From Xiphydria camelus (lineage: Eukaryota; Arthropoda; Insecta; Hymenoptera; Xiphydriidae): 64,000 nucleotides of DNA. The notes beneath the pieces are model-generated. The model did no database searches, was not told where the DNA came from, and saw only the letters and a program-made list of their open reading frames with translations. A program made the translations under genes and the position numbers. The stretch covers positions 64,501 to 128,500 of the forward strand of contig OY783196.1 of NCBI GenBank assembly GCA_963678675.1, written 5' to 3'. The stretch's first letter is position 1, and every line of letters begins with the position of its first letter. Shown here piece by piece: positions 23,301-34,921 of this stretch.

Positions 23301-26300
23301 GCTCCACGGGAAATCCTAAAGCTCGCGCTTCCTTGCTCAATTCGACTCCCTCCACTGCGTGAACACACAAATGCGTTAAATAGCTTTGGCATCGGTATAT
23401 TTATTTATTATATTCGCGTAACGTAGCTGTTAACAGAATAGCTTACACTTGAGAAAGTTGACGTCCGGTGGGAAAGTCCTCAATAAATCGAGGACGTAGT
23501 GCCGCGAGTCATTTCCTATGATTCCTTTGCACTCGACGCTACTGCACAGTTCGATTTCTTCATCCGCGTCATTAATGACTTTATGGGGAAGAATTTTCAA
23601 TTGCTGCCCAGCTTTGTTCAGCTGTGTGTGAGAAAGTAAAAAATTCCGATTTATAATACGAAAACGAAATACTGAAGAAGCTCGTCCAAATTTGAGCCAA
23701 CTTCAATCACATACCAACTCGAGATACTTGGGATGTGTGAGTACTGTCTTGCCGAAGTCTATGGAACCGTAAACAACCGATTGTTCCTGTTCTCGCTCCA
23801 AAATACCCGGGATAATGGACTGTGCCGTCACGCGATAACCCCTGAACGCGTATTGCAATTAGATGGATGTTTGCAGGTTTCAATTGCACACGCGGGGCAT
23901 ATATATTTACCTGTAATCGATGACTACCGTACCGAGAGTGTACAAGCCTGGCAAATCAACAGCGGCGTACACTCTGACACCTTGAAGATCGTTGCGTGGT
24001 GCTACGAAGGCGGCGGCGTCGCCTCCGAGCTCCTTATAATGATCTCGCACGTCAAATCCCAACGAGAAGAAAATATTATTCCAAATAAACATTTGCATCT
24101 TGGCTTCCTCCCCGGGGTTTATCGCCATTACGTTGCCGTCTATCACGGCCACGGCTCCACGTGTAGCGGCTGCTACGAAATCGCTGTGGACCTAAAAGTT
24201 GCGCACACTCTCTAATTTAGTACAATTATCTTTTACAATTATGCCGCAGATAATTTCAATTTATTTAATCCTTTTGTAATGTCAACCTTGAAGATAGCAC
24301 GTTCTCTGAGCAATCTCTCGGGCAAATTTTTGCGTGGCAACTCCCTCGTCGTTTGCAACTCCTCATTCCAATCACGAGTCTGCCCAGGAATGTGTTCTTC
24401 ATAGCCCAGCTTCGAAGAGAACGCTGCGCACAGGGGGAATTGAGTTATAAAGCAAATTATCTCTCAGCAGTGCATCCCTTTTCAGTTATACCAAGAAAAT
24501 CGATCCACAACTTCGACTACGTCAAAGAAATACGCACTATCCTCGGCACGGATCGCATCGATGGTATGTTCAATTTGGGGAGCGCTCCACGCGTATAATT
24601 GATAAGGTGTTGCGACTCGCTCGAAGGGATGTCTCTGCGACCGGCGCCTCTGCATAGCGGCAAAACCTCTCTTGAATGCTGGACTCAGCTGATTCAACAG
24701 TTCGATCAGGCTGTGACATAAATGGCTAGGAGTTGCGGGCTTCGGATTGAACGTTTCTTTGGACGATTGATTAACGAAGAATCCCCTGGCGCAAGCCGTC
24801 AAATGATATTGCTTGTCCTCCAATGTCGTTACATGCAAATATATGAGGTCTCCGTGAAGCTTTCTGTGACCTGGCGGTGGATTCCAACCCGACGTCGTAA
24901 GAACCTACGAGTAATTCGGTAATGATCAGAAACGAATCTTCACGAATGTGCCGTAAGTATATGATATTTTCAAGTTGTAAAAATTTGACCAATCATCACG
25001 ACTGATCGACGTACTTTTAAACAGGGCGGACACTTCTGTTCCTTAGCCTGTGGCTGCAATGGCAACAAGGGTCTCTCCTTAGACCCTGGGATGATGTAAT
25101 CTGGCGGAGTGCAGTCTACGGAATCCGGTCTAGCTCTCTTCTTTTCAAGAATATCCCCGTTAGTTACTACATTCAAAAATGAAAGACTGCTACATTCGAC
25201 TCCGTTGTAAGCATCGGCAGGATCGACAGACTTCAAAAGATCTCGTACGTGTCGCACGTGAATGCGAGCTTCCCGCATTGTGTACGGTTCTTCGACAACC
25301 TTGATTACAGAGCCTTCCTTCAAGCCTTCGATATTTTTCAGCTCTGCAAAGTTGTCCAATGTATTACCGTCGAGCTGCAGCGAGAAGCAGGTCCGATGAG
25401 AGGTATCCTCGCGATCCATGAGCAATTGATGAATTTCCTGTTTAACATTGGTCATTCGGTGTTATATATCCAGAGGAGTACGTTCAGCCCTCGACTCGAT
25501 CCTCATAGAGAACGTCGTTGTGCCCTACCTGCACCAATTCCATGCTCGAAACCTGAATGTCGAAAGGCTCCGCGCCGGGGCTGACGATCTTGACCGTGAA
25601 GCCCATATCTTGAATGAACACTACTTCCTGCTCGTTCATCGTATCCTTTTCCTTATCTTTTTCCTTATCTTTGACGGTATCTTTCTCGCTATCACCCTCC
25701 ATCTCCTTCTCATCGTTCTCCGATTTATCCTTTTCCTTTTCACCTTCTTTGGTTGCCTCCACCTCGCCCTTCTCGACTACACTCTCGGTGGTAATCGAAG
25801 CGCTAGTCTCCCCGTTATTATGCTTCACGTCTGCGAATACGTCGATTAAAAAGGACTTCTTCCCGGTGGCGAATATTCACGGCATTGTGTGGAAACTCCA
25901 TGACCGTGTCCCATTAAAGTGCGGGAGACGCACTTGCATTCGCTGATAGGTACTTATAAATAAACGGCAATGTAAATAGTACGCACTCAAATGCCAACTA
26001 TTTTTGTCTATCGCCTATAGTCATTTCAAATGGATTACAACTATAGCTTGGTTTAATGCCCGACATAATTTCGATATAATTGAGACTCTACACGTACGAC
26101 ATTTTCATCCTACGATGCGTGATTAATCCGAGTTGTACTGGGTGGCGTTCACCGATAAGGTACGTGAGAGAATTTCATAGGAAGTTACACGTTGATATGC
26201 GAAATAAAGCAGAGTTATGCAACACCGCCCAGTATTGAAATCGCACTTGTTATGTATATCAGCTTCTTAGTTTGCAAAGGCCATGAGATTATCACAGTCC

Positions 26301-28941
26301 TAGCGAACTATTTATGGCTGTTATCGGAATTGTGTGGAAACGAGGGCTATTTACAATTATAAAATAGGATGCAAGCATTGTTGGAAAAGCCTGAAAAGCA
26401 TAGAAATTTATAGGAACGAGATAGGTTTCGGGTCACGCGTGTGTGTGTAACACATATTCCTTTTCTTTAGAAACTGATATCGGTCGTCCCTTCTTTTGCT
26501 CGACTATTTTTAACCGAGTTGCATTATATTACTCCGTTGGAAAAGGAAGATAAGGATGACACATACACTTCCTCGAAAGAAAGATTGTTGCAGGTAAAAG
26601 GCAAGGAGAGCCAACGAAAACTAGATTCATCTCTTCTTTTTTGTGGAGCATAGTACTTCTGCAGGGAGAGTGGGACGGGGAATACCTAGAGACGAATTGT
26701 CATGGACCGTTGCTCTAAAAAAATGCAGGTCATTCGAAGCGGGTTTCCCGTGAAGCAAGAAAAAGCAGCCATTCGTCGTAAAAAGACCGGAACGGCCGTT
26801 TCAGTTCTCTCTCGGTCGGCGTTGAAATCGATCACGAAGAGGACGAGGATTTAAGCTATATTTAACCAACCGATACCAGATCTGCGCGGATAGCGGTGGC
26901 GTGGAATGTAGTCGCTGTACACGGGAGAAACGAGAACGTACGACTAGGTGTAAGTGATGCGAGGGACATCGTTTTAGTACGCAACGTTTGCCTCCCGTCG
27001 CGCTGTGCTGTACAAACGAAAGAGGCGATACGTACGCTGATAACCCTTGTTATCAGCTTTCTTTGAGACCATTCGCTATTGTTTACAAACCAAAGGTGCG
27101 TTTGGGGTCGCCCGAATACGCGATCCCTTCACCTCACTGTTTTCGAAAATCTTTCCCTTCCAAAACGTGCATATCTAAATGTGTATTTAACCCAGGGAGC
27201 CCTTTCGCCCCGCTGCGCAGCCACGGGCACCACGACGGTCCACTTAAGGACTGCATTTGCACCGCGTTCGTAATTAAGAGGACAAACAAGCTCCGCGTTC
27301 TAGTTCCCGGCTCAAATTACAGCTCAAATTTCGAACTAAACGAGTGTTGAGGCGGCAGGGAGAGAGGAAACCACTCTAGATGCGTCAGTTCTATTCGTCT
27401 CTTGTGGAAATTCGAAATAATCTACACGTACAACAATCCTGTCAGTAGTGGACGTTCTAGAAGAAGGCTGCTATAATATTCCTTTCATTCTTCATATTTT
27501 TATGTAAGCATCAAGAGCGCGCATCCACATTCCCAATAGCAAGACAAAGCGGCGGACGTATCGTGGAGCATGTGTAGGTACTTCACGTGCGTGCATCCTA
27601 CTACACATACATATGTATCTATATTCTACCGACACGTGCGGGGAAAAAAGCACGCACGCCAGTTTTACAATCAGACTTCGTTGCTTCCCAAGACGAAGAC
27701 GAAGACGACTCTCGGGGATGTTTGCACGTGAGACTGACCCTCAGCTGTATCAAATTTTGTACGCCATCTTCGCGTCTCGTTACACAAGACAACATGAGAA
27801 CTAACGACCACTATTAGCAAGAGTGTATGTAGCGCGATATGGGGGGTATAGTATCTGTATATTATACATAGGTACATCAAATGCATACATATATATATGA
27901 CAATACGTCAGGTCTGTGACTACGTGGGAGATCAGGGGCGCCTTGCAAAACCGAACCGATGACAAATTCCTCGCGGAGCGATTTGTCGCACTGCATTTTC
28001 TGAATATTGCATAAAAAAACCTAAAGAACCAATTTTTCATAGGTATACTTTCAAGATACAATCGTCTCGCGCGTTATCTTCCTTCGCGGTAAATTATGTG
28101 CATACATTTTTATGGTTATTCAGATATTATGGAATCTTATTTTGGAACCGATTTTTCGCAAAACAAATTCGACGACGGAAGAACGAACGAGTCGTTGAAA
28201 AAAACTGGATACATTTTTTTTTTAACGCGACATTCGGCGGCATTAGAAAATAACGCGAGCCAATCACCACGTGCTCCTGATACGCGACTCCGAATTACCA
28301 AAATAGAGCAAACCTCTCCTCGTGCGTTCCTTAAACGTAGGCGAACGAAGAATCTCTCGTGTTTTTCTTTCATGAATTTCGTATTTTATCGCGTTCCGCA
28401 ATGATGCAATCACGATGCCACGGTCAAATCGCGAAGCGTGCGGGGATTCGAGAAATAAGTGAAAGGATAACACACGGCCAGTTCCTTTGAAATTTCAAAT
28501 GAAACATTCGTACTCGAAGAGGTAGTTACCTATGTACAACGAAACATCGAAGTAACGTTTAAACGACGACGAGAAAGTTGAAATCGTCTGCTGGAATAGC
28601 GTCTTCTGCTAGTTTCTCGGTCGCGAGCCTCACTCACATGACCGTACCCGTATCACTCGCGCAATTCGCGTTACATAACGCCGAGTCCCCGGTTCATTCG
28701 ACGCCCTTTGTTACGCGAAAAAAACATTTAGTCCCCATCGGTTTCGATATTACCGGGTTACGTAACGACAACGAGGCTCCGAAGCGATTTCAATAACCTC
28801 GAAATCGATTAACCATCTCGCGCAATATCGCCGAAACTCACCCGTCGTAGTCTGCTCCTCCTTGCCATTGACCAACAGGATTTTCACGGTCCCGTCCTTT
28901 TCGGCGGCCTCGACTTGAGAACCGAGAGCCATGTCCTTCAT
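20399..28941 (-). CDS. clu: Clustered mitochondria protein (clueless/CLUH)
   Basis: Seventeen coding exons on the minus strand sum to 1,394 aa: 28941-28842, 25830-25529, 25437-25015, 24904-24538, 24423-24287, 24191-23911, 23841-23715, 23621-23447, 23354-23131, 23070-22929, 22839-22634, 22551-22345, 22252-22154, 22076-21732, 21636-21364, 21275-21150, 21049-20399. Every junction is in phase. CLUH binds mRNAs of nuclear-encoded mitochondrial proteins near the outer membrane and keeps mitochondria dispersed. A Lys/Glu-rich N-terminal segment precedes the CLU_N region ([20 protein letters not shown]). The Clu domain follows, with signature [18 protein letters not shown] and [21 protein letters not shown] central helical region and TPR-like repeats come next (YEYLS-type, [31 protein letters not shown]). 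The acidic tail ends VTAQS. The start has two ATGs (28941 and 28932); the upstream one was chosen arbitrarily. Intron 1 is about 3 kb. Confidence 0.97.
25831..28841. other. Intron 1 of clueless (3 kb), no nested gene seen
   Basis: Bounded by the GTGAGT donor of exon 1 and the TTCGCAG acceptor of exon 2. Open frames inside (for example 26988-27350 plus) are low-complexity and show no domain. Nothing further could be assigned. Confidence 0.7.
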
Positions 28942-29850
28942 GAATTCTTTCAAATTATCACGAGTCTCTTTTCGCCGGCTACCTTTGAAGCACACACGCA
29001 CGCCGTTTCGAATAGAGGCGCAAGAACTTCCGATACCTCTCCGGGGCGGCACACGGGAAGTCTGCTAGACCGCTTTTCTCTGCACGTGCGTTTCGAACGG
29101 AGTACAAAGTTCACACGTCCTAATTGGTTCTTTCCGGAAGATTTTCTATACCCGATAACTTATTGGTCAGAAGTGGGAAGCCATTCCCCTTCGGTTAGCG
29201 TTTGAGAGACGTACCTAGATACGAGGAGCAGAAATGGGAATGAGTGCTTTCCATTTATGTGTGTGTGTGTGTGTGTGACACAAGTCGACAAAGTTCTACT
29301 AGAACCACCAACTGATTGGCAGGCTCCAGCAGAAAGAACCAATGGTTTAATTTTGTATCGACTCGTGTCAGTTAAATGGAAAGCACCCAATATCAACATG
29401 CGCCCCGGGAAAATTGAATATTAAGTAAAACGTAATATTCGGAAGCAGACGGTTTTACTTTTGTCACTGTGCGTGAAGAAAGATAGCTACTTTTTTAATA
29501 AATAAATGCACTCTTGCACTTATCTCGTTTATAGTTATAAACGAGAAAATGGTACGATCGTTCTACATACTGCATTCTCTATGGCCATTGCAGACGCGTT
29601 TCATGGTGGTTTCATGAGGAAAAGAAATTACTAGACATAAGAATTTCTAACCTACAGTAATGGCTGTTCAGTTTACGGGTCTTTAAAATTAGAATAAAAT
29701 CGATTTTTTCAAAGAAAAATCACCAAATTTAAGAACGTTTTACGATACGGTGTATACCACTTTGTTCTCGCAAAAGGTTTGATAAAGTATCGCAAATCCA
29801 ATTCGGAGCAGCACCCGTTTTCTACGATTTGTGAGGTTAGATTTTCGAGG
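28942..29850. other. Divergent promoter region of clueless and DENR
   Basis: About 0.9 kb between start codons on opposite strands. Contains a (GT)n run at 29259-29277. No TATA box was assigned to either gene. Reading upstream of the clu ATG on the minus strand stays open to about 29052 but lacks conservation clues. Confidence 0.5.
29259..29277. repeat. (GT)n microsatellite
   Basis: About nine GT units between the divergent clu and DENR genes. Confidence 0.85.
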
Positions 29851-30734
29851 ATGTCAGATGAAATACAGCCAGATTTGAGTCTGGGTCCCAAACCTGATGT
29901 TACATATCCACTGCAAGTACAATACTGTGGCAACTGCTCCCTTCCTATCGAGGTAAGAAGCAATGTAATTCTAAAATATCTAACGCTTCTGCGAATACTT
30001 GTCCAGTTCTGTATATCGTTTGCGGTGGACTGCGGTTGTAGCATAACCTTATTATCATCATTTCGTCGATCAAACGATAAATACTAGTTGATTAAAAAAG
30101 TATTCTTCCTCCTCAGTATTGCGAGTATTATCCAGAATACGAAAAGTGCAAGCAATGGCTCGAAAGAAATCTTCCAACGGAGTTTGAGAAGGTCAAATTA
30201 GGAGAAGACGCCGCAATGGAAGTGGGAGGCGGAGAAGATGAGAAGAAGCGTCAGAAACGTGGCGGCAAAGGAATGTTAAAGACCAAAAAGAAGGATGACA
30301 TTCCAAAATTGGTCACCGTGTCTAGAGCTCCTCGGGGCAAGAAGAAATCAGTTACCATAGTTACCGGCCTCAATACTTTCGGTAAAATTACTTAATACAA
30401 CACTCCCTCTTATCATGCTGGAAAACTCAAGTTCTGTACAGCCGACATTTTGGTTATTATTTTTCAGACATAGACTTGAAGGTAGCGGCCAAATTTTTTG
30501 GTAGCAAATTTGCTTGTGGATCTAGTGTAACTGGCGACGATGAGATAGTTATCCAAGGTGATGTTAAGGATGATCTATTCGATGTGATACCAGAGAAATG
30601 GCCACAGGTGGGATAGAAACGTCGATAGATTTATTCCCTCTTTCACAAATGTCCCACTTTAGAGACTGAGAATTGTTTTCCTTTTGTAGATCGACGAGGA
30701 TTCGATAGATGATTTAGGAGATCAGAAGAGGTAA
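29851..30734 (+). CDS. DENR: Density-regulated protein (translation reinitiation factor)
   Basis: Four exons (29851-29952, 30117-30381, 30468-30607, 30690-30734) give 183 aa, near the family's usual 190-200. DENR pairs with MCT-1 to recycle 40S subunits and promote reinitiation after upstream ORFs. The N-terminal zinc-binding region is visible ([14 protein letters not shown], then YEKCKQWLE), followed by a Lys-rich linker. The C-terminal SUI1/eIF1-like domain reads [20 protein letters not shown] and [19 protein letters not shown]. The tail is acidic. AATAAA at 30808 follows the stop. The gene converges on CRCP with only 166 bp between stop codons. Confidence 0.97.
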
Positions 30735-30807
30735 TAACCCAACAAAATTTTCATCCGCACACAATATTATTTAATACTATACCCCTTCCTTTGATGTTTA
30801 CTATATA

Positions 30808-30813
30808 AATAAA
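30808..30813 (+). promoter_or_regulatory. Poly(A) signal for DENR
   Basis: AATAAA 74 bases after the DENR stop, inside the short gap to the convergent CRCP gene. Confidence 0.65.
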
Positions 30814-30900
30814 TGTACATAAAATATGTAAAAATGATTTTCTTTGCATTGTGTGGAATTAAAAATTTAGGTCATCACAGTCATTCATCCAAGTTTAAGG

Positions 30901-31528
30901 TTAACCGCCTTGCTGCTCCTCTTCCATTACCTCCAACTCTTCCTCCTCAAAATGGTTGGCGATCACTTGAAGCAAAGACTCTACTTCTTCTTCTGTCAGG
31001 CGATCTTCGCTCTCTTCCACAACCTGTTCAAAAAACTTGTACTTATATTCCACATATTTTAAATTGGCGTACCTTTAAAACTGCCTATGAGAGAGAGAGA
31101 GAGAGATGTTAGCATTTTAATACCAATTGAATTTCGAGAGCTGTCTTAGGAACGATGTTTAAGAGAGTCAGCTTCTCGCATTTGGTCAGTTTGAATGGCT
31201 CCAAGGCTTTTAAAAAATTTCGTATCTTCTCCAAAGATTGCTTCTTACAGGGCGTGTCTTCTAGATACCTTATGGTCTGATAAGTTATTGTCGCCAATTG
31301 ATTTTGGGTCTTTTGTTTTTTGTTCGACTTGATGCCTTGGAGTATATCCAACACTTCATAATTACTGAGATACGCCACACAATCCTTCCGCCTAGTTTTT
31401 CAGATTGAATTCAAATAAGGCGTTTAAATTTTGTTGGACAAAGTTAAACGTTAAGATGCAAAATATTCTCTTCATTCAGGTATAGTATATGAAATTTAAT
31501 AATGTGAAAACATAACTCACACGTTCAT
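30901..31528 (-). CDS. CRCP: DNA-directed RNA polymerase III subunit RPC9
   Basis: Three exons on the minus strand (31528-31521, 31391-31124, 31023-30901) give 132 aa, fitting the small Rpb4-fold subunit C17/RPC9 that pairs with RPC8 in the Pol III stalk. The conserved core is clear: YLSNYEVLDILQGIK, TITYQTIRYLEDTPC, FLKALEPFKLTKCEKLTLLN and ESEDRLTEEEVESLL. The first exon is only 8 nt (ATGAACGT before GTGAGT) and was inferred because it supplies the only nearby ATG and keeps phase, giving MNVRKDCVAYLSNYEV, parallel to vertebrate MEVKDANSALLSNYEV. The tail is very acidic. A (GA)n run lies in intron 2, and the acceptor before exon 2 has a poor pyrimidine tract, so exon 1 is the weak point of the model. 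Confidence 0.92.
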
Positions 31529-31702
31529 TATTAATTTTCTTCCGATTTGTGGAAAAAGCCCTTTAACAAAAACGATGAACTACACAATGCCTGGTTCGTC
31601 GACTCGATAGAACGGTTACACTGTGAAGGCTGGTTTCTCTGACGCTGAGTTTTTTAAACTTGAAATTTCTGCATTTTACCCACAACTCGAATTTATTAAG
31701 CT

Positions 31703-31926
31703 ATGTACACCCGGGCTCACGGAATCTGTCGCTGGTGACTTTTTTTAAATGTTATTTTTAAACGTACTAACCAATGATTAATCAATCCTCGTGCTTTCAT
31801 TAACGAGAGTAGACGTCACCGTAGCTAATGAGGGCATGCGAATTAATTGTTCACTGGTTAGTACGTTTAAAAATAAGGTTTAAAAAAAGTCACCAGCGAC
31901 AGATTTCGTGAGCACGGGTGTACATA
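31703..31926. mobile_element. MITE-like element with about 70-bp terminal inverted repeats
   Basis: Left arm 31704-31773 and right arm 31854-31923 are reverse complements over about 70 bp with roughly five mismatches, both beginning TGTACACCCG. The loop is about 80 bp with no coding capacity. Ends are flanked by TA, which would suit a Tc1/mariner-type target duplication, though the flank is ATGTAC-like and ambiguous. Non-autonomous DNA transposon is the likeliest reading. Confidence 0.8.
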
Positions 31927-31929
31927 CAT

Positions 31930-31980
31930 ACATACACCCGTGGACTTGGATTCTGTCGCTGGGGAATTTTCAAGAGGAAC
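31930..31980. repeat. Degenerate extra copy of the MITE end
   Basis: ACACCCGTGGACTTGGATTC followed by TGTCGCTGGGG repeats the order of words found in the adjacent element's arm (ACACCCGGGCTC..., TCTGTCGCTGGTG). It appears to be a diverged, truncated second copy. Confidence 0.5.
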
Positions 31981-32780
31981 TTTAGTAGAGTCGCGTGTAG
32001 GTAGATGATCGATACGGGAGACTACGCGGGAGATATGGCTGACAGGATTGCGAGGTATGGAATGATGAAGTTGTTTTGTGAATTCGGTGTAGAAAAATTA
32101 ATCTAATTTTATTTGAGTTTAGTTACCATTACTTTACACTATTACGGTCTTTGGTTGAAATTGAACATTTACCAAGGGATGTCGGAGTTGTGTTGGGGCT
32201 TCAGAACGAGTATTATGAGTGTTGAGGGTATATATGCTGGAAGTTTAGAAGACATAAAAAGGATGTTAAAAGTATGCTGGGGCTTTAAAGTAAGTACTAG
32301 CGTAAGGAGGATTGATTTTCAACCACTTTTGGGTGACGGGTGCCATCTAGCGGTCCATCCTGGAACTGAATTGCGAAAATCGCAACTTTTTTTGGCTGTA
32401 GCACTATCTAGGATAACTTAATTTTCAGGAGACGCTCAGTTCGATTCTTGTCTCATCCGTTTGCATACTTCATGGATTTGAAGAATCTTGTTTGTGTGGA
32501 TCGCGTGGATCGTGTGATGTGCAGAAGGGGATGTGAGAGACGCTAGTTGGCTGGCTCGTAAGCGGTTGTTCTCCGTTGTCGGTCAGTTGAAAAAACAACG
32601 GTCTTGTTTGTCGTAACTTTTATATATTATATTAAGAGAAACATTAACCACTGTCGTATGTATTCGGAAATGAGACTGACCCGGGAATCGCGAAATACCG
32701 GTTTGTGAGGTACTTTTGTAAATCTCTCGCAGTTTCAAGTAGTCGAAAGCGTATTCGGACAGCCTTGTACGTAAACAAAA

Positions 32781-34858
32781 ATGGAGCTAGAAGAGGAGGA
32801 GGGGCAAATTTGTAGACTTTGCGGCCAGTGCGAGAGTATCTACATCGACGTCTTTGGAGAAGAAGGAGCAAAAAGATTGCTTGGCTTGAAGATCCATTCG
32901 AAAATTAATATTTTGGTGAGTAAATATGGAGATCCTTTTTACATGGGGGCCCGGGCCCCAGCGTCGCTGGGGGAGAGGGGGTTAGGAAAATGGCTGAAGG
33001 GCAGTTGACCCAGCCAAGAGACGCAGGGTAATTTTTATTTAAAAAAATTTTTCTTCGTCGTTTCGCATCGCGTTTTGGCGATCATCTCATTTCATGAAAA
33101 TGTTGTTCCCGTTTCTGAAAATTATTCTCACCCCAACCACATCCTGCGTCCAATTGTTTCGAATGCTATAGAATATATCGAATGATTTTGAAATAGAAGC
33201 TAATGATACTAAAACTTATATTCAATTTCTGTATGGAATTCATTAGCCAGGGACCGCCAGTTGTAACTTTAACCTGACCTCCAATTAGTTAGGTATTATT
33301 TTCTCGTACACTAATTACTTTGACGTTATTTGATGATATTTATATTAACTATTATATACGTATGTATATTTTGGATTAGTAGATAATTGCACATCAAGCT
33401 ATATCTGAGATGTAAGAATTAATATAAATCACATAGGTAGTCGTACTCCTTTATGTATTACTTATATAAGTCCTGGTACAAGAAAATTAATTCATTATAT
33501 ATACCTATGAAAGGAGTTTCATGTAGGGTAAAAACAAAAGACTATTTCTTAGCACAGCAACGGGTGAAGAGACGGTATCTTTCATTAGTCGATATTGTCA
33601 ATCGACCAATATTTAGGCCAAAGATTGGATGTTTTACTCCAGTTATCGCAATAAAGGTTATATTCGCACTCTCTCTGTGAGTTATTAGACTATGTTGCCA
33701 AAGCTAAAAGAAGGGAATTTTCAATTTGAAGAAAAGAATTAGATAGAGGATATCTAATTTAATTTGAAGGAGAAACTGTGATTAATTCTGTATTATAAGA
33801 TTTTATTTTAATACTATATAAACAATAATAAGTGAAAGTATTGATAAATCTTTGTTCAAATTTAAAGCAGCACGTTAATTACGTAAAATGCAATATGTAT
33901 ATAAGTGATTATACATACCTATATATTAATATCCATAAGAGAAAATTTTTACGAGTTAAATTTGTTTATAGATCACATATAGAGCGTATGGTGGGTACCG
34001 ATCATATGTCTGTCCTAAATCTTCTGTCTGTGGAGCGGTAGGGTTAATATGTACCTTCTTTCAATTTTTTTCCACGTAAGATCAACTGTTCAAAACTAGC
34101 AAGAAGGGCAAAATGCAAAGACCTCGGAAGAGAAGACTAGATTGTGTACATGCCATACATCCGATAGAGAACCAAACGAACATGTTATAGAAATTTACTT
34201 CTGTTTCGATTTATGATATATTTAGACAATGTTTGTGAAACTCTAGTTTGCATGAACATTAATATCCGTGTAATGCTTGCTTCTATTAGAGTCTCAAGTA
34301 TCATGTCCAAATATACTTGAAACATTCTTACTCTGAGGTCTTTAAATGTGTGAACGTTTTCTCTCAGGGTACAACATTCGAGTCATTTTCCTTTTAATGT
34401 ACTTTAAGGGATGTTATAACTATTTATGCATATATAATATTGTGTGGAATAGGATTTGTACATGCCACGGAACTGTTATTGTTGCCAACATGGTACTTAT
34501 TTCTATAGTAATCACACTGAAAGTCTCCCCTTATTTCTAATCTAAAAAGGGCAGATAAAGATTAGTTTCTCCTCGTCTCATGTGATCATTCTTTCCCCTT
34601 TCGACCCGAAAGTCTTAGACTTTCTGTTTAAATCACAGATAGACGAGAGGGATCCTCTGCCTAAGACGATATGCGTTCAATGTCTGGGCAAACTCGAATT
34701 CGTTTGCGACTTCCAAGAGGAGTGTCTTCGCACCCAGCATCTGTTACGCGATCGATACAATCTGCCACCCTTAACAGACGTTGTAAGTTAGTCTTTTCTT
34801 TCACTGCTTATGTAATTGTAACTCTACCGCTCTTCTATGACGCATCCACTACACATAT

Positions 34859-34921
<63 letters not shown>

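Larger units (their letters stand above)
31529..32780. other. Divergent spacer between CRCP and the ZAD zinc-finger gene
   Basis: Contains a MITE-like element at 31703-31926, a related fragment just after it, and a CATCTAGCGGTCC word near 32345 related to one at 16.03 kb. Two loosely repeated TGGGGCTT(C/T)A segments occur near 32194 and 32278. No coding exon recognised; the promoters of both genes should lie at the ends. Confidence 0.55.

Noticed and set aside
26988..27350. Plus-strand 120-codon frame inside clueless intron 1, as a nested gene
   Set aside because: Cys/Pro-rich low-complexity reading with no family resemblance and no supporting signals.
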